A stretch of 64,000 nucleotides of DNA from Paracoccaceae bacterium (GTDB taxonomy: Bacteria; Pseudomonadota; Alphaproteobacteria; Rhodobacterales; Rhodobacteraceae): the NCBI GenBank assembly GCA_028874915.1, contig JAPPHA010000025.1, positions 1 through 64,000 on the forward strand, read 5' to 3'. This document shows positions 26,237-34,848 of the stretch, piece by piece (position 1 is the first letter of the stretch; every line of letters begins with the position of its first letter). A program made the translations under genes and the position numbers. The notes beneath the pieces are model-generated. The model did not search any database and was not told the DNA's origin. It worked only from the letters and a program-made list of their open reading frames with translations.

Positions 26237-27211
26237 ATGAAGTACAAGGCCTATGCAGCGACCATGCAAAGCGTGTGGTTCAGCGACGATGAGGGCATTG
26301 GCTGGAACCGGCTGCTGACACCGACCGGCGGATTCTACAACGAATCCCGCGCCTGGGCCGTCCACACGCACGCCGATCGCCCTGGCGAACTGCTGGCCGG
26401 GACCGATCAGGGCCTCTACCGTTTCAGCGAGGATACCGGGAGGTTCGACCATATCCCGTCCCCCATGGACGGCCTGCACATTCTTCAGATCGCGCAATGC
26501 CCTGGCGATGCGGACTTCATCGTTTGTGGCACGCGGCCCGGCGAGATCTTTCTGTCCGAGGACAACGGGAGCAACTGGACCCGCGCCAACCTCGATGCGT
26601 CGACCGAGTGCTGGTTCATCAACACGAGCCGTGTGACCTCGATCCACTTCGACCCCAGGGACGATGACACCATCTGGATCACCGTCGAGATCGATGGAGT
26701 CTTGCGTTCGACCGACCGTGGCCGGACGTGGGAATTGATCATCCGCGGCCTGCACGACAATGACACGCACGACCTCGTGTTCCGCGATCATGACGACGGC
26801 CGACGGATCATCCTGTGCTCGACCGAGGACGGGGTCCATCGGTCGACCGACAATGGCGCCACCTGGGAGCAACTCTCGATACCCGAAGCGAAATGGGCGT
26901 ACTTCCGGAGCCTCAAGCAACCGGCCGAGAACAGTGACGTCGTGATCGCATCTGTCGGAGACAAACCCTCCGGCGAGGCCGGCAATCTCCTGATCTCCCG
27001 TGACTTCGGCGAGAGTTGGAATGTTTGCGAAACGACGCACGAGGCCAATTCGACCTTCTGGTCGATCGGCACGAATGCTGCCGATACCCGCATTCTGTTC
27101 GTCGCGACCATCTTCGGGCAGATCTTTCGAAGCACCGATGGTGGGACGACCTGGCAAAAGATGGAGCGTGAACTCGGCGAGATCAGAATGATCACCTGGG
27201 CTCCGATCTGA
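26237..27211 (+). CDS. BNR-repeat beta-propeller protein (sialidase/VPS10-like fold)
   Basis: The start at 26237 (MKYKAYAATMQSVW) has GGGAGGG upstream, so the longer frame from 26057 is rejected. The 324 residues hold at least five BNR/Asp-box repeats of the type S-x-D-x-G-x-x-W: SDDEGIGW, SEDNGSNW, STDRGRTW, STDNGATW, SRDFGESW and STDGGTTW. This gives a six- to seven-bladed propeller. No signal peptide is seen, so it is probably cytoplasmic. Such proteins occur with unknown roles in catabolic clusters. It is followed 11 bases later by the 27223 gene, suggesting that they act together. Confidence 0.8.
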   Translation: MKYKAYAATMQSVWFSDDEGIGWNRLLTPTGGFYNESRAWAVHTHADRPGELLAGTDQGLYRFSEDTGRFDHIPSPMDGLHILQIAQCPGDADFIVCGTRPGEIFLSEDNGSNWTRANLDASTECWFINTSRVTSIHFDPRDDDTIWITVEIDGVLRSTDRGRTWELIIRGLHDNDTHDLVFRDHDDGRRIILCSTEDGVHRSTDNGATWEQLSIPEAKWAYFRSLKQPAENSDVVIASVGDKPSGEAGNLLISRDFGESWNVCETTHEANSTFWSIGTNAADTRILFVATIFGQIFRSTDGGTTWQKMERELGEIRMITWAPI

Positions 27212-27222
27212 GGAAGGACGAC

Positions 27223-27792
27223 ATGTCACTGTTCCTGCTGAAACCACATGTGGTTGGCCCTGAGGGCCAGATCACCACGCCGGACGTCATCGTTGACCGC
27301 GTTTTTGTCGACGGGGTTCCCGTGCCGGTCGGTGCCCTGACTCACGACTGCTGGCTGCAGGCGGCGGCGGACGAGACGTCCAGGGCGGCCTATGGTTTGA
27401 TGGCCCTGGGTGGCGGAGCTCTCATTCTGCCGGTGGTGGTGCTCGGTTCGGGGACCGTTGTGGCGTCGCGCAAGGCCTGGCGGTTAAACAATCTCGATGA
27501 CCATGTCGACACGGTCACACTAAACGGGGCGACATTGACTGATGCTGGCCTTCCCATTGCCGAAATCGAAGCTGTGGGCGGTTCGGGCGACACGTTGCCG
27601 CGCGGATACTTCGTGGTTCGGACCGTGGCAAATGCCGCCCGAATCGCGGAATTGACCGATCCCCGGCTGGGTCGATCATTGTCGCATCGTGTGGTGTTGG
27701 AACCGATGGAACGGGATCGCTGGGGCGACGCCCGTCCGAAACCGCGCTATTCGATCGGGCCGACGCAAAAGGAGATTCCGCACTACATCTGA
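27223..27792 (+). CDS. Unknown protein paired with the beta-propeller gene
   Basis: This 189-residue protein starts MSLFLLKPHVVGPEG, with GAGGAAGGA before the ATG. Residues about 55-80 (AAYGLMALGGGALILPVVVLGSGTVVA) are hydrophobic and could be a membrane segment, but the remainder is polar, with a C-terminal LGRSLSHRVVLEPMERDRWGD...KPRYSIG region. I do not recognise the family. It lies 11 bases after the propeller gene and both follow the motif at 26166. Translation coupling is likely. A membrane anchor for the propeller is one possibility, without direct support. Confidence 0.55.
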   Translation: MSLFLLKPHVVGPEGQITTPDVIVDRVFVDGVPVPVGALTHDCWLQAAADETSRAAYGLMALGGGALILPVVVLGSGTVVASRKAWRLNNLDDHVDTVTLNGATLTDAGLPIAEIEAVGGSGDTLPRGYFVVRTVANAARIAELTDPRLGRSLSHRVVLEPMERDRWGDARPKPRYSIGPTQKEIPHYI

Positions 27793-27808
27793 TCAAGGCC
27801 GGATTCGA

Positions 27809-27973
27809 ATGGCGGCATCTGGTGCCGAAACGGATCAGCCGCGTACGCGTCGCCGCCAGCAGGTCCTCGAATCCCTCATCGACAACCGCGACGGGTTCGA
27901 CCTTCCAATCCGTCCCGACGACATAGTGCGTCCGATATACATTCACACGACTGTCCAAACGTTTCGATTGTGA
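27809..27973 (+). CDS. Possible 54-residue peptide or N-terminal fragment of a lost gene
   Basis: An ATG at 27809 begins MAASGAETDQPRTRRRQQVLESLIDNRDG and continues DLPIRPDDIVRPIYIH to a stop at 27973. The basic helix RTRRRQQVLESL looks like the start of a DNA-binding regulator. The sequence then stops at a change to AT-richer DNA. It may be the beginning of a truncated regulator. Only the composition and a weak upstream AAGG support it. Confidence 0.25.
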   Translation: MAASGAETDQPRTRRRQQVLESLIDNRDGFDLPIRPDDIVRPIYIHTTVQTFRL

Positions 27974-28271
27974 TGTGTCTTAATACGTTGTTTTGACTTC
28001 AATAAATACTGTTTTCCGGCATTTCCGGCTTGAGCGCCGCCACATCTGCCGACGCCATCCGGCCGTTCCATTCCTTCAGAACGGCGGGGTGCGATGTACA
28101 CACTATGGTCGAGCCGTTGTGGCAACACTTGCCACGGTCTCCTCCGCGGCCACCGGGCATGCCATCCGAATTGCAATACCCCGACGTGGGCCGGGCCCTC
28201 CGCCATTCTTTTGACGCCCGACGAAACGATGGACTTAACTGCCGATTGCTGGTCCGGAGTGGGCGAACGGT
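27974..28271. other. Stretch without a recognisable gene
   Basis: About 300 bases between the small frame and the convergent hydrolase gene. The first part is AT-rich (TTAATACGTTGTTTTGACTTC). No tRNA, repeat or convincing terminator is seen. Confidence 0.45.
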
Positions 28272-29108
28272 TCAGGAGTTGTGGGAGTCGGATGACGGCG
28301 CCGACCGTGCGACAAGCCGTAGAAGTCGGTCGAACAAGGGCGTACCGGGAGCCCCGAATTCACCGATGATCCGGAAGTGATCCGCCCCGGCACTCGCGAA
28401 AATCTCAACCGGATTGCCCGAGCGGCGACAGGCCTCGGCATAAGCACGGGATTGGTCCTCGAATTCACGGGTTTCAGCGCCGCCCCAACCGACAAGAACC
28501 TCCAGGCCTGGCGGTGGCAGGTGGTGGATCGGGCTAAGGTCCTGCACGATGCCGGAGTCGAGCCGGAGCCAGGCGTTGGCGGCCGTGTCGGCGAGGGGGC
28601 CGAGGTCGAACAGCCCGCTGATGGCGGTAAGCGAGGCGACTCGTGGTCTATCCTTCCAGCCATCGGCGGCGACCATCGCCGCAAGATGTCCGCCGGCCGA
28701 ATTGCCGGCAACGTGCAACTGAGTGGAGTCAAGGCCAAGTTCCGTTGCATTGTCTGCGAGCCAGACCGTGGCGGCGCGGGCGTCGGCGGTGGCTTGGGCC
28801 AGGGAATGGACTGGCAGGATCCGGTAGTTCACGGCAACCCAGGACACGCCTCGCGCCCGCCAGCAAGGAGCCGGAAAGAGGCGCGCATCTTTCGAACCGG
28901 CGCGCCAGTAGCCGCCGTGAAAGAATACGAGGCAGGGTGCCGTCGCTCCGGCGGAGAAGACATCGAGCCGCTGGCGGTCGTCGGGTCCGTAGGGCCGGTT
29001 CAGTTGAGCACCCGGCAAGGTGGCGGCCTGACGGGACCGCCGTTCGTAGTTTGCTTGCAGAGCGACCGTCGCCGGGTCGTTGGGATCGAGTTCGTAGCCG
29101 TCGGTCAT
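28272..29108 (-). CDS. Alpha/beta hydrolase, arylformamidase (KynB-type) like
   Basis: The 278 residues have the alpha/beta-hydrolase elements in order: FFHGGYW (oxyanion HGGYW), VNYRILP, the nucleophile GNSAGGH, an acid region (GLEVLVGWGGAETREF) and the catalytic His in GADHFRI. This HGGYW/GNSAGGH combination is that of kynurenine formamidase-like hydrolases, which open N-formyl or amide bonds of aromatic amines; esterase action is also possible. It is the last gene of the operon starting at 34194, and its ATG overlaps the GST stop by 4 bases. Confidence 0.85.
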   Translation of the reverse strand: MTDGYELDPNDPATVALQANYERRSRQAATLPGAQLNRPYGPDDRQRLDVFSAGATAPCLVFFHGGYWRAGSKDARLFPAPCWRARGVSWVAVNYRILPVHSLAQATADARAATVWLADNATELGLDSTQLHVAGNSAGGHLAAMVAADGWKDRPRVASLTAISGLFDLGPLADTAANAWLRLDSGIVQDLSPIHHLPPPGLEVLVGWGGAETREFEDQSRAYAEACRRSGNPVEIFASAGADHFRIIGEFGAPGTPLFDRLLRLVARSAPSSDSHNS

Positions 29109-29929
29109 GCCGCACAGTCTGTCGTCAGAATGGCCGCAATCGCGGTTGCGGCTCGCCGGCCGCCGGTGGTCAGGGAGTTGATAGTCTTCGGATCGTACCA
29201 GTCCAGGACCGCGCGGGAACTGGGACGGGCTCTGAGGCGAGCGTACCAGTCGGCGACGGCGGGGCGGGAACTCCAGAGACCGTCCATCTGCAACAAATCG
29301 AGGCGGATCATGTAAGGCGTATAGGCGACATCAGCGATGCAGTGGGTGTCGCCGGCGATCCAGCCACCACCGCCGAGCCGAAGTTCGAAATCGGCAAGCA
29401 GATCGTCAAGTTGCCGGACGGCCAGGCTGAATGCGGGGGCGTCGATGCCGCGAACGATCACGTCTTCGAGCCATGCCCGGCTCCTGGCGTTCATGGTGGC
29501 CTTGATGACGTCCGCCAAGGCCGTTCGATCCGTGCCGCCGGCCGTTGCGATCAGAGGGTGGCGAGAGGCCATGGCGTATGTGACGACCGAGATGGCGTGA
29601 TGGATGCCATCGCCGCCGTCCAGGCGCTGCATCAGGAGGCGGGCCTGGGAACAGGGGAAAGGATCCTCGGGGCGAAGTGGTCGCGACGGAAAGCTGTCTT
29701 CAAGGTATTCGAGGATGACGTTCGATTCGATGATTGAGTGACCTCGATGAACCAGCGTGGGGACGACGGCGCCTGGATTGAGAGCAAGATAGGATTCGTC
29801 AAACTGGTCGCCGTCGAGACGAAGCAGGCGGCTTTGAAACGTCAGGTTCTTCTCGGCCAGGGCCACCCTCACCTTTGCGGCGCAAACCGATGACCTGTGA
29901 TGATAGAGGATCAGGTCATCCGAATTCAT
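29105..29929 (-). CDS. Glutathione S-transferase family protein
   Basis: The 274 residues start with a thioredoxin-like domain (LILYHHRSSVCAAKVRVALAEKNL) containing a catalytic Ser/Cys position SSVCAAKVR and the glutathione-binding VVPTLVHRGHSIIESNVILEYLED, which has the cis-Pro and E-S pair. An all-helical C-terminal domain follows, with the N-capping box GGGWIAGDTHCIADVAYTPYM. In catabolic operons such GSTs open rings, break ethers or isomerise intermediates. It overlaps both neighbours by 4 bases (dctM upstream, hydrolase downstream), so it is surely co-expressed with the TRAP transporter. Confidence 0.88.
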   Translation of the reverse strand: MNSDDLILYHHRSSVCAAKVRVALAEKNLTFQSRLLRLDGDQFDESYLALNPGAVVPTLVHRGHSIIESNVILEYLEDSFPSRPLRPEDPFPCSQARLLMQRLDGGDGIHHAISVVTYAMASRHPLIATAGGTDRTALADVIKATMNARSRAWLEDVIVRGIDAPAFSLAVRQLDDLLADFELRLGGGGWIAGDTHCIADVAYTPYMIRLDLLQMDGLWSSRPAVADWYARLRARPSSRAVLDWYDPKTINSLTTGGRRAATAIAAILTTDCAA

Positions 29930-31242
29930 CGGTTCATCAAGGAGGGCAAATAAAGCGCGAAGTCTGGCTCGATCACCAGCATCACGAAGAGCAGCAGCCC
30001 GCAGCCCAGGAACGGCAATCCCGACCGGGCCACCTCGGCCATGGTCGTATCCCGGGGTGCGACACCGAGCATGACGAAGAGATTCAGGCCGAAGGGTGGT
30101 GTGACGCCGCTCATTTCCAGAGCTAGCAACATCACAATTCCAAACCAGATCAGGTCAAATCCCTGCGCCTGGGCGATGGGAAAAAAGATCGGGATCGTCA
30201 GCATCATGATCGAGGCCTGATCCATGAACATGCCCATGAAAAGCAGGATCGCGAACATGACGATCACGACCATGACAGGTGAGAACTCCACTGCGCCGAC
30301 GGCGCGGATCATGCCCGAAGTGGCGCCGGAAAACGCGAGAAGCTGAGAGAAGGTCGAGGACGCGGCAACGATCAGCAGGATCATCGTGGTGACCTTCACC
30401 GTGCCTGTCAGAGACGTGACGATTGCGGTCCATGTCAGCCCGCCGAAAGCCCAGGCGACCATCAGAACGCCCAGAACGCCGAAGGCGGCGGATTCGGTGG
30501 GCGTCGCGATGCCCAGCAGAATGAGCCCGATCACCATGAAGATGATGATCGACAGGGGCAGGATATGCGTCACAATGACCCGGAGCTTCGTACCCAGCGA
30601 ATGATGTTCGGGTTGGTCGTCCGGTACACAGGACGGGTCGAGCCGTATCATGATAAAGATCAGGATCAAGTACAGTACCGCCAGGATCAGCCCGGGAAGG
30701 ACGCCCGCGATCAGGAGGCGGCCGATGTCGATCTTGGCGAGGCTTCCCAGCAAGACGCCGAGACCGGAAGGTGGAATCAGGATCGCCAGCCCTCCGACAC
30801 CGAGAATCGGCCCCATCGACATGTGTTTCTTGTAACCCCGGCGAGTCATTTCCGGCACCAGGAGCGAGCCGAGCATTGCGGTGTTGCCCATCGACGTACC
30901 CGTGAGCGCCGCGAACGTGGTTCCCCCGAAGATGGTGACGTAACTGAGGCGTCCACGCATTTGTCCGATCAACGTATCAACGGCGTCGAACACCTTTCGC
31001 GCGACGCCTGCGTTGAAGAAAAGCTCTCCCATCAGCAAGAAGAGCGGAATCGGCAGGAAGACGAAATGCGTCACCGCGACGCTGGCATTCGCGGCGACCT
31101 GGGACATGCCGGCGAACCCGGCCATCCAATACATTCCGCCGAAGCTCACCAGCAGAAAGCCGAAGGCCACAGGCATCGACAGGAACATCAGGAACAGGAT
31201 GGATCCCAGCACAAGGCCGCCGGTGATGTACCACTCAGGCAT
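29926..31242 (-). CDS. dctM: TRAP transporter large permease (DctM family)
   Basis: DctM is the 12-helix membrane subunit that moves the substrate with Na+. The start at 31242 (MPEWYITGGLVLGSILFLMFLSMPVAFGFLL) overlaps the end of the small permease gene by 8 bases. The 438 residues carry typical segments: GGTTFAALTGTSMGNTAMLGSLLVPEM, ILIPPSGLGVLLG and the conserved FGIVMLLALEMSGVTPPFGLNLFV near the C-terminus. It belongs to the dctP-dctQ-dctM set 32775-29926. TRAP systems import organic acids; the cargo here should be the compound metabolised by the surrounding genes. Confidence 0.94.
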   Translation of the reverse strand: MPEWYITGGLVLGSILFLMFLSMPVAFGFLLVSFGGMYWMAGFAGMSQVAANASVAVTHFVFLPIPLFLLMGELFFNAGVARKVFDAVDTLIGQMRGRLSYVTIFGGTTFAALTGTSMGNTAMLGSLLVPEMTRRGYKKHMSMGPILGVGGLAILIPPSGLGVLLGSLAKIDIGRLLIAGVLPGLILAVLYLILIFIMIRLDPSCVPDDQPEHHSLGTKLRVIVTHILPLSIIIFMVIGLILLGIATPTESAAFGVLGVLMVAWAFGGLTWTAIVTSLTGTVKVTTMILLIVAASSTFSQLLAFSGATSGMIRAVGAVEFSPVMVVIVMFAILLFMGMFMDQASIMMLTIPIFFPIAQAQGFDLIWFGIVMLLALEMSGVTPPFGLNLFVMLGVAPRDTTMAEVARSGLPFLGCGLLLFVMLVIEPDFALYLPSLMNR

Positions 31243-31765
31243 CGGGTGCCGCCCTCGACGAAGAAGGCTCGTCATGGCCAGGGGCGGTCAGGGTCTCCCC
31301 GATGAGCAGGAATCGCAGGAATTCCACGGCGCAGAGAAAGAACCCCGTGACCAGGGGTACGAACAGAAGTGCGCGTGGAATCTCGATCGAACGGATGTCG
31401 ATTTCGCCCTTACGCCAGAATTCGATCGCAAAATCGGCGGAAAGCCAGGCGGCGATCAGGCAGAGCGCGATGCAGACGACGATCAGGAGGCGTTCGATGA
31501 ACCGTTTGGTCGCCGGAGGCGCGAAATTGACGAAGCTGTCAATGCGCACATGGCCGCGTTGGCGGACCAGCCAGGGCGCGGCCAGCATGGTGACATAGAT
31601 CAGGGAATATTCCGAAACGGCGCTCGAAAACACTGGCGGGCGCAGGCCGGCGGTTCGCATCGAAACATCGACGACGATCAGAATGAAAACCGAGCCCACC
31701 ATGATGCTCGCCAGAACGGCGAGCATCGTGATCATTCGGTCATACAGTCGGACAGCCAAGGCCAT
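31235..31765 (-). CDS. dctQ: TRAP transporter small permease (DctQ family)
   Basis: The start at 31765 (MALAVRLYDRMITMLAV) lies 11 bases after the dctP stop. The 176 residues form four membrane helices with the DctQ pattern: an initial amphipathic LYDRMITMLAVLASIMVGSVFILIVVDV, a second helix after SSAVSEYSLIYVTMLAAPWLVRQRGHVRIDSFV, where the W-x-x-R-x-x-x-H-V-R-I-D motif is typical, and a third and fourth helix. The C-terminal tail is polar. It forms the membrane complex with DctM. Confidence 0.92.
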   Translation of the reverse strand: MALAVRLYDRMITMLAVLASIMVGSVFILIVVDVSMRTAGLRPPVFSSAVSEYSLIYVTMLAAPWLVRQRGHVRIDSFVNFAPPATKRFIERLLIVVCIALCLIAAWLSADFAIEFWRKGEIDIRSIEIPRALLFVPLVTGFFLCAVEFLRFLLIGETLTAPGHDEPSSSRAAPDA

Positions 31766-31776
31766 CCGGGCTGCCC

Positions 31777-32775
31777 TTATTCGGCCGGAAGCGCCGCGCG
31801 CAACTGATCCCAGTACGGCGAGTTCGCCTCCTGCAGCTTGTCCCATTGGACCGTGCGGGCGTGGGCGACGAAAGCGGCTTCGGCCTCGGGACTCAGCCTG
31901 AACGACTTGACGCCGGCCGCAGCGACATCGACGTCCTCTTCCATGCGGAGGTTCGCGTAATACTCGAAGGCGACCGGTTCATACGCTTCGACGGCTTCGC
32001 GCAGCGCCAGGCGTTGCGCATCGTTCAGGCTGTTCCACTTGTCCTGGTTGACCCAGAGGAAGTTGTCGAATTGCCATACTGGCGGGTCGATGCGGTAACC
32101 GATGAATTTCTCGAACCCGTAGTCGGTGATGCCAAGACCGGGCCAGGCGGCGCCGTCAACCACGCCGCGCTCAAGCGCGTTGTAGATGTCGGGGGCCGGC
32201 ACCGATACGGTGGTGGCGCCGTAATTTTCCAGCCACGTGTTGTAGAACCCGGAGGATCGGATCTTGACGCTGTCAAGAATCGGCAGACCCTTGTCGTTGA
32301 GCTGGGGCTCGTCACGCAGCCAGATGTGATAACCGACTCCTGCGGCGACCCAGCCCAGGACACGGGCATTCGCCTTCTCGGAGTAAATCTGGTCGAAAAG
32401 TTCCGTCGCGCCGGTTTCACGTGCCTGCATCGGCGTGATGGCGGTGCCGTAGAGCGCCCGGCTCTCGGGAACCGTTCCGACATAGTAACCTGCGGCGCCA
32501 AACAGCATGTCGAAGACGCCATTTGAGAGACCCGTGAGCTGTTCGGTGGCCGGCGTCACCTCGGGGCCGCCCATGAAGACGATTTCCAGATCAGCCGCCT
32601 GGGCCGCGTCGCTGGCGTTGAACTCGTCCACGAATTGAAGCGTCCTCGCAACAGAATAGGAACTGGTGCTCCAGTTTGTGACAAGCCGCAGAGTTTCGGA
32701 AAACGCGCCCGTAGCCGGGGCAACGACAGCGACGGCGCAAAGCGCCGTGGTTGCAATCAGCTTGTTCAGTGTCAT
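31777..32775 (-). CDS. dctP: TRAP transporter substrate-binding protein (DctP family)
   Basis: The ATG at 32775 has GGGAGGATG upstream. The 332 residues begin with a signal peptide (MTLNKLIATTALCAVAVVAPATGAFSE, cleavage near residue 27). The mature protein has the DctP-fold signatures LTGLSNGVFDMLFGAAGYYVG, the substrate-carboxylate loop region SVKIRSSGFYNTWLENYGA and ALERGVVDGAAWPGLG. The usual Arg for carboxylate binding can be seen in the V-K-I-R-S-S motif. This suggests an acid substrate. It lies 54 bases after the LigM-like gene, in the same operon. Confidence 0.93.
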   Translation of the reverse strand: MTLNKLIATTALCAVAVVAPATGAFSETLRLVTNWSTSSYSVARTLQFVDEFNASDAAQAADLEIVFMGGPEVTPATEQLTGLSNGVFDMLFGAAGYYVGTVPESRALYGTAITPMQARETGATELFDQIYSEKANARVLGWVAAGVGYHIWLRDEPQLNDKGLPILDSVKIRSSGFYNTWLENYGATTVSVPAPDIYNALERGVVDGAAWPGLGITDYGFEKFIGYRIDPPVWQFDNFLWVNQDKWNSLNDAQRLALREAVEAYEPVAFEYYANLRMEEDVDVAAAGVKSFRLSPEAEAAFVAHARTVQWDKLQEANSPYWDQLRAALPAE

Positions 32776-32829
32776 GACATCCTCCCTTGAGTTTTCCACA
32801 GTTGAAAGATTGCCGCCGTCTGATCCGGC

Positions 32830-34194
32830 CTATGTTCTGTAGGACTCCCGTGCGGTGACAGAGATCGGACAGGGCTCAACAATACATGCGATTTCGGTTT
32901 GGACATGGCGTTCGACGGTCGGCTTGAGACTGCCGCCGTCAGGTTCGCCCCAGGTGAGCGAGACCTGTGTGCCCGGCTGTGCCGCGTTCTCATCGAGCAG
33001 GGCCAGCGAGATCCACCCCCCGACGTTGGACGTATAGACCGGGTAATGCGACAGTCCGACCATCTTGCCGTCCTTTGTGACCTGGTCGTAAGGACAGGTG
33101 GCGTAGTGGCTGGCCGGCATGTCCATGAACTTGAACCGGTCGCCGTCATTGAACATCGAGGCGAACACACGCAGGATGTCATCCCGGTTCCAGAGAAGCG
33201 TGACTTTCTTTCTGTGGGGTTTGTCCCTCATCGCCTCAAGCGCCGACTTGCCGACGAAGTCGTGGTCGAACCTGATGATGTGGCCATAGCCGAGGTCGTA
33301 TGGGGTGAGGTAGTAGTCCTCGATGGAATCGGAGACCAGCGATCCGCCGAGTGACAGACCGGCCATGAAGCTGTCCGCTCCGAGCCACTTGCGGAATTTC
33401 CGGGTGGACTCGCCCGAATAAACGGCGGGAAGCGGAGACGGGAACCAGCCACTTTCGTGAGCAACTGTCGAATAGGTTCTGGATCCCGCGACCTTGAGGC
33501 CCATGGGTTCGCCGACGCGGAGAATCTCGTCACGGATGCGGTCGTAATCCTTGAACGGCCCGAACAGTTCCAGCCCGGGTGCGCCCGCCATGCCATGGCG
33601 CAGGGCACGGACTTTCGTCCCGGCAATCATGATGGTGCCCATGCCAAAGAATTTGAAGCCCCGGATGGGGCCGCCGTTCAGCGCCTCCAAAATCTCCCAG
33701 CTTGTCGGTCCCTGCACCTCGAAACGGTAGTTGACGCGCTTGCCCTTGTTGTCGAGCGCCCTGTCGTCAGTGGTGGCAGTGACGTCATAACCGCCGGTTT
33801 CAATGTGGTACTGTACCCAGTCACGGTTGGTGGGCTTGTTGACGATGTTGATCCTGTCATCCTCGAGGATGAACATGATGGCGTCTGCGACGACATGTCC
33901 GTCGTCGTTGCAGAACACGACCTGCTTGGCGACATCCTTTCGGAAGTTGGTCATCGAATTGACCGCCAGTTTGGACATCAGCCGCTTCACGTCCGGTCCT
34001 TCGACGTGATGGTCGGTCATGTGGAAGGACTGGTCGAACAGCACCGCGCTGTTGCGCCAGGCTTCCTGTTCGTCGCGCCAATTTGTGAATTCCGCCTGGA
34101 TCGGAAATTGGTACGGCCCGGCCTGCGCGTTTCTCAGCATGTCGACCGGATTGCCAACGGAGTCGATCTTGTCCTGAAGTGACGTCATGGCCAT
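32830..34194 (-). CDS. Tetrahydrofolate-dependent O/N-demethylase (LigM/DesA/GcvT family)
   Basis: These enzymes move a methyl group from an aryl methyl ether (vanillate, syringate) or a related methyl donor to tetrahydrofolate. The start at 34194 (MAMTSLQDKIDSVGNPVDMLRNAQ) follows AAGGGA. The 454-residue product follows LigM in order and length: NWRDEQEAWRNSAVLFDQSFHMTD, RFEVQGPTSWEILEALNGG, ALRHGMAGAPGLELFGPF, SRTYSTVAHESGWFPSPLPAVY, SIEDYYLTPYDLGYG, KFDHDF-like RFDHDFVGKSALEA, KKVTLLWNRDD and the C-terminal VTARESY. This makes LigM-type demethylation more likely than a glycine-cleavage T protein. It leads the operon with the TRAP transporter, GST and hydrolase, and its promoter region carries motif site 2. 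Confidence 0.82.
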   Translation of the reverse strand: MAMTSLQDKIDSVGNPVDMLRNAQAGPYQFPIQAEFTNWRDEQEAWRNSAVLFDQSFHMTDHHVEGPDVKRLMSKLAVNSMTNFRKDVAKQVVFCNDDGHVVADAIMFILEDDRINIVNKPTNRDWVQYHIETGGYDVTATTDDRALDNKGKRVNYRFEVQGPTSWEILEALNGGPIRGFKFFGMGTIMIAGTKVRALRHGMAGAPGLELFGPFKDYDRIRDEILRVGEPMGLKVAGSRTYSTVAHESGWFPSPLPAVYSGESTRKFRKWLGADSFMAGLSLGGSLVSDSIEDYYLTPYDLGYGHIIRFDHDFVGKSALEAMRDKPHRKKVTLLWNRDDILRVFASMFNDGDRFKFMDMPASHYATCPYDQVTKDGKMVGLSHYPVYTSNVGGWISLALLDENAAQPGTQVSLTWGEPDGGSLKPTVERHVQTEIACIVEPCPISVTARESYRT

Positions 34195-34244
34195 TGCGGT
34201 TCCCTTTGCTACCCCAGCACATGGCGCGCAAATTGCCTTTACTA

Positions 34245-34261
34245 GTGGGACGAAAATGGGC
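34245..34261. promoter_or_regulatory. Shared GTGGGA-N5-ATGGGC motif, site 2, divergent promoter region
   Basis: CTAGTGGGA followed after five bases by ATGGGC, the same 11-bp-period direct repeat as at 26166 and 43251. It lies between the divergent LigM-like (34194) and RidA (34319) operons, 51 bases from the LigM-like start. No strong -35/-10 pair can be placed around it on the plus strand. GCAAGGAG at 34267-34274 is a ribosome-site-like run. Confidence 0.6.
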
Positions 34262-34318
34262 AGAATTGCAAGGAGATTTTTTGGAATTCCATCCAACGGC
34301 GGGGCCTCTGGCAAAGAA

Positions 34319-34795
34319 ATGGGACGGATTGACGCCAGATTGCAGGCATTGGGGATCGCACTTCCGGCACCGTTGGTGCTTCCCAGTGCGAATCGCACGG
34401 CAGCGGTTCAAGTCGGGCGCATTGTGTACCTTTCGGGCCATGGCGCGGCTCTGCTCGAGGACGCGAGCGTCAAGCGGCGAGGAAAGGTTGACCTGGACAT
34501 CACCGAAGACGAAGCCCGGGCCACCGCCCGTGCTGTGGCGATCAAGATGATCGCGACACTTAAAAGCCAGATCGGTGACCTTGACCGGGTCGAGCGCGTC
34601 GTAAAGATCGTTGGCATGATCAATGCCCATCCGGACTTCGAACGACAGAACGTCGTGCTGAACGGGGCGAGTGACCTGTTTTTCGAGGTGTTCGGGCCGG
34701 ACATCGGATGCCATGCGCGGTCGTCGGTCGGAGTCGACGGGCTCGTGGACCGGCAGCCTGTCGAAATCGAGGGTGTTTTTCTGATCGGCGACTGA
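34319..34795 (+). CDS. RidA-family (YjgF/UK114) protein
   Basis: RidA proteins hydrolyse reactive enamine/imine intermediates or act as deaminases in catabolic operons. The start at 34319 (MGRIDARLQALGIALP) is the best of several in-frame ATGs, since similarity begins here; the upstream AAAGAA is weak. The 158 residues follow the longer subgroup: VGRIVYLSGHGA, ITEDEARATARAVAIKMIATLKSQIGDLDRVERVVKIVGMINAHPDF, SDLFFEVFGPDIGCHARSSVGV and a terminal PVEIEGVFLIGD. The first gene of an operon with 34849 to 40537, 53 bases before the HTH protein. Confidence 0.88.
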   Translation: MGRIDARLQALGIALPAPLVLPSANRTAAVQVGRIVYLSGHGAALLEDASVKRRGKVDLDITEDEARATARAVAIKMIATLKSQIGDLDRVERVVKIVGMINAHPDFERQNVVLNGASDLFFEVFGPDIGCHARSSVGVDGLVDRQPVEIEGVFLIGD

Positions 34796-34848
34796 TCGCC
34801 CGTATCACCCGCTGGCGGCGACGTTTGCGGAACTGTAGTGGAATCGCC

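Noticed and set aside
25835-27247. Long minus-strand frame (continuous with the UMF1 transporter up to 27247, 915 codons in all)
   Set aside because: The part above 25834 lies opposite the BNR propeller gene, has no family pattern and reads as Asp/Gly/Arg-rich shadow sequence. The real transporter begins at MSRVTNWKAVW.
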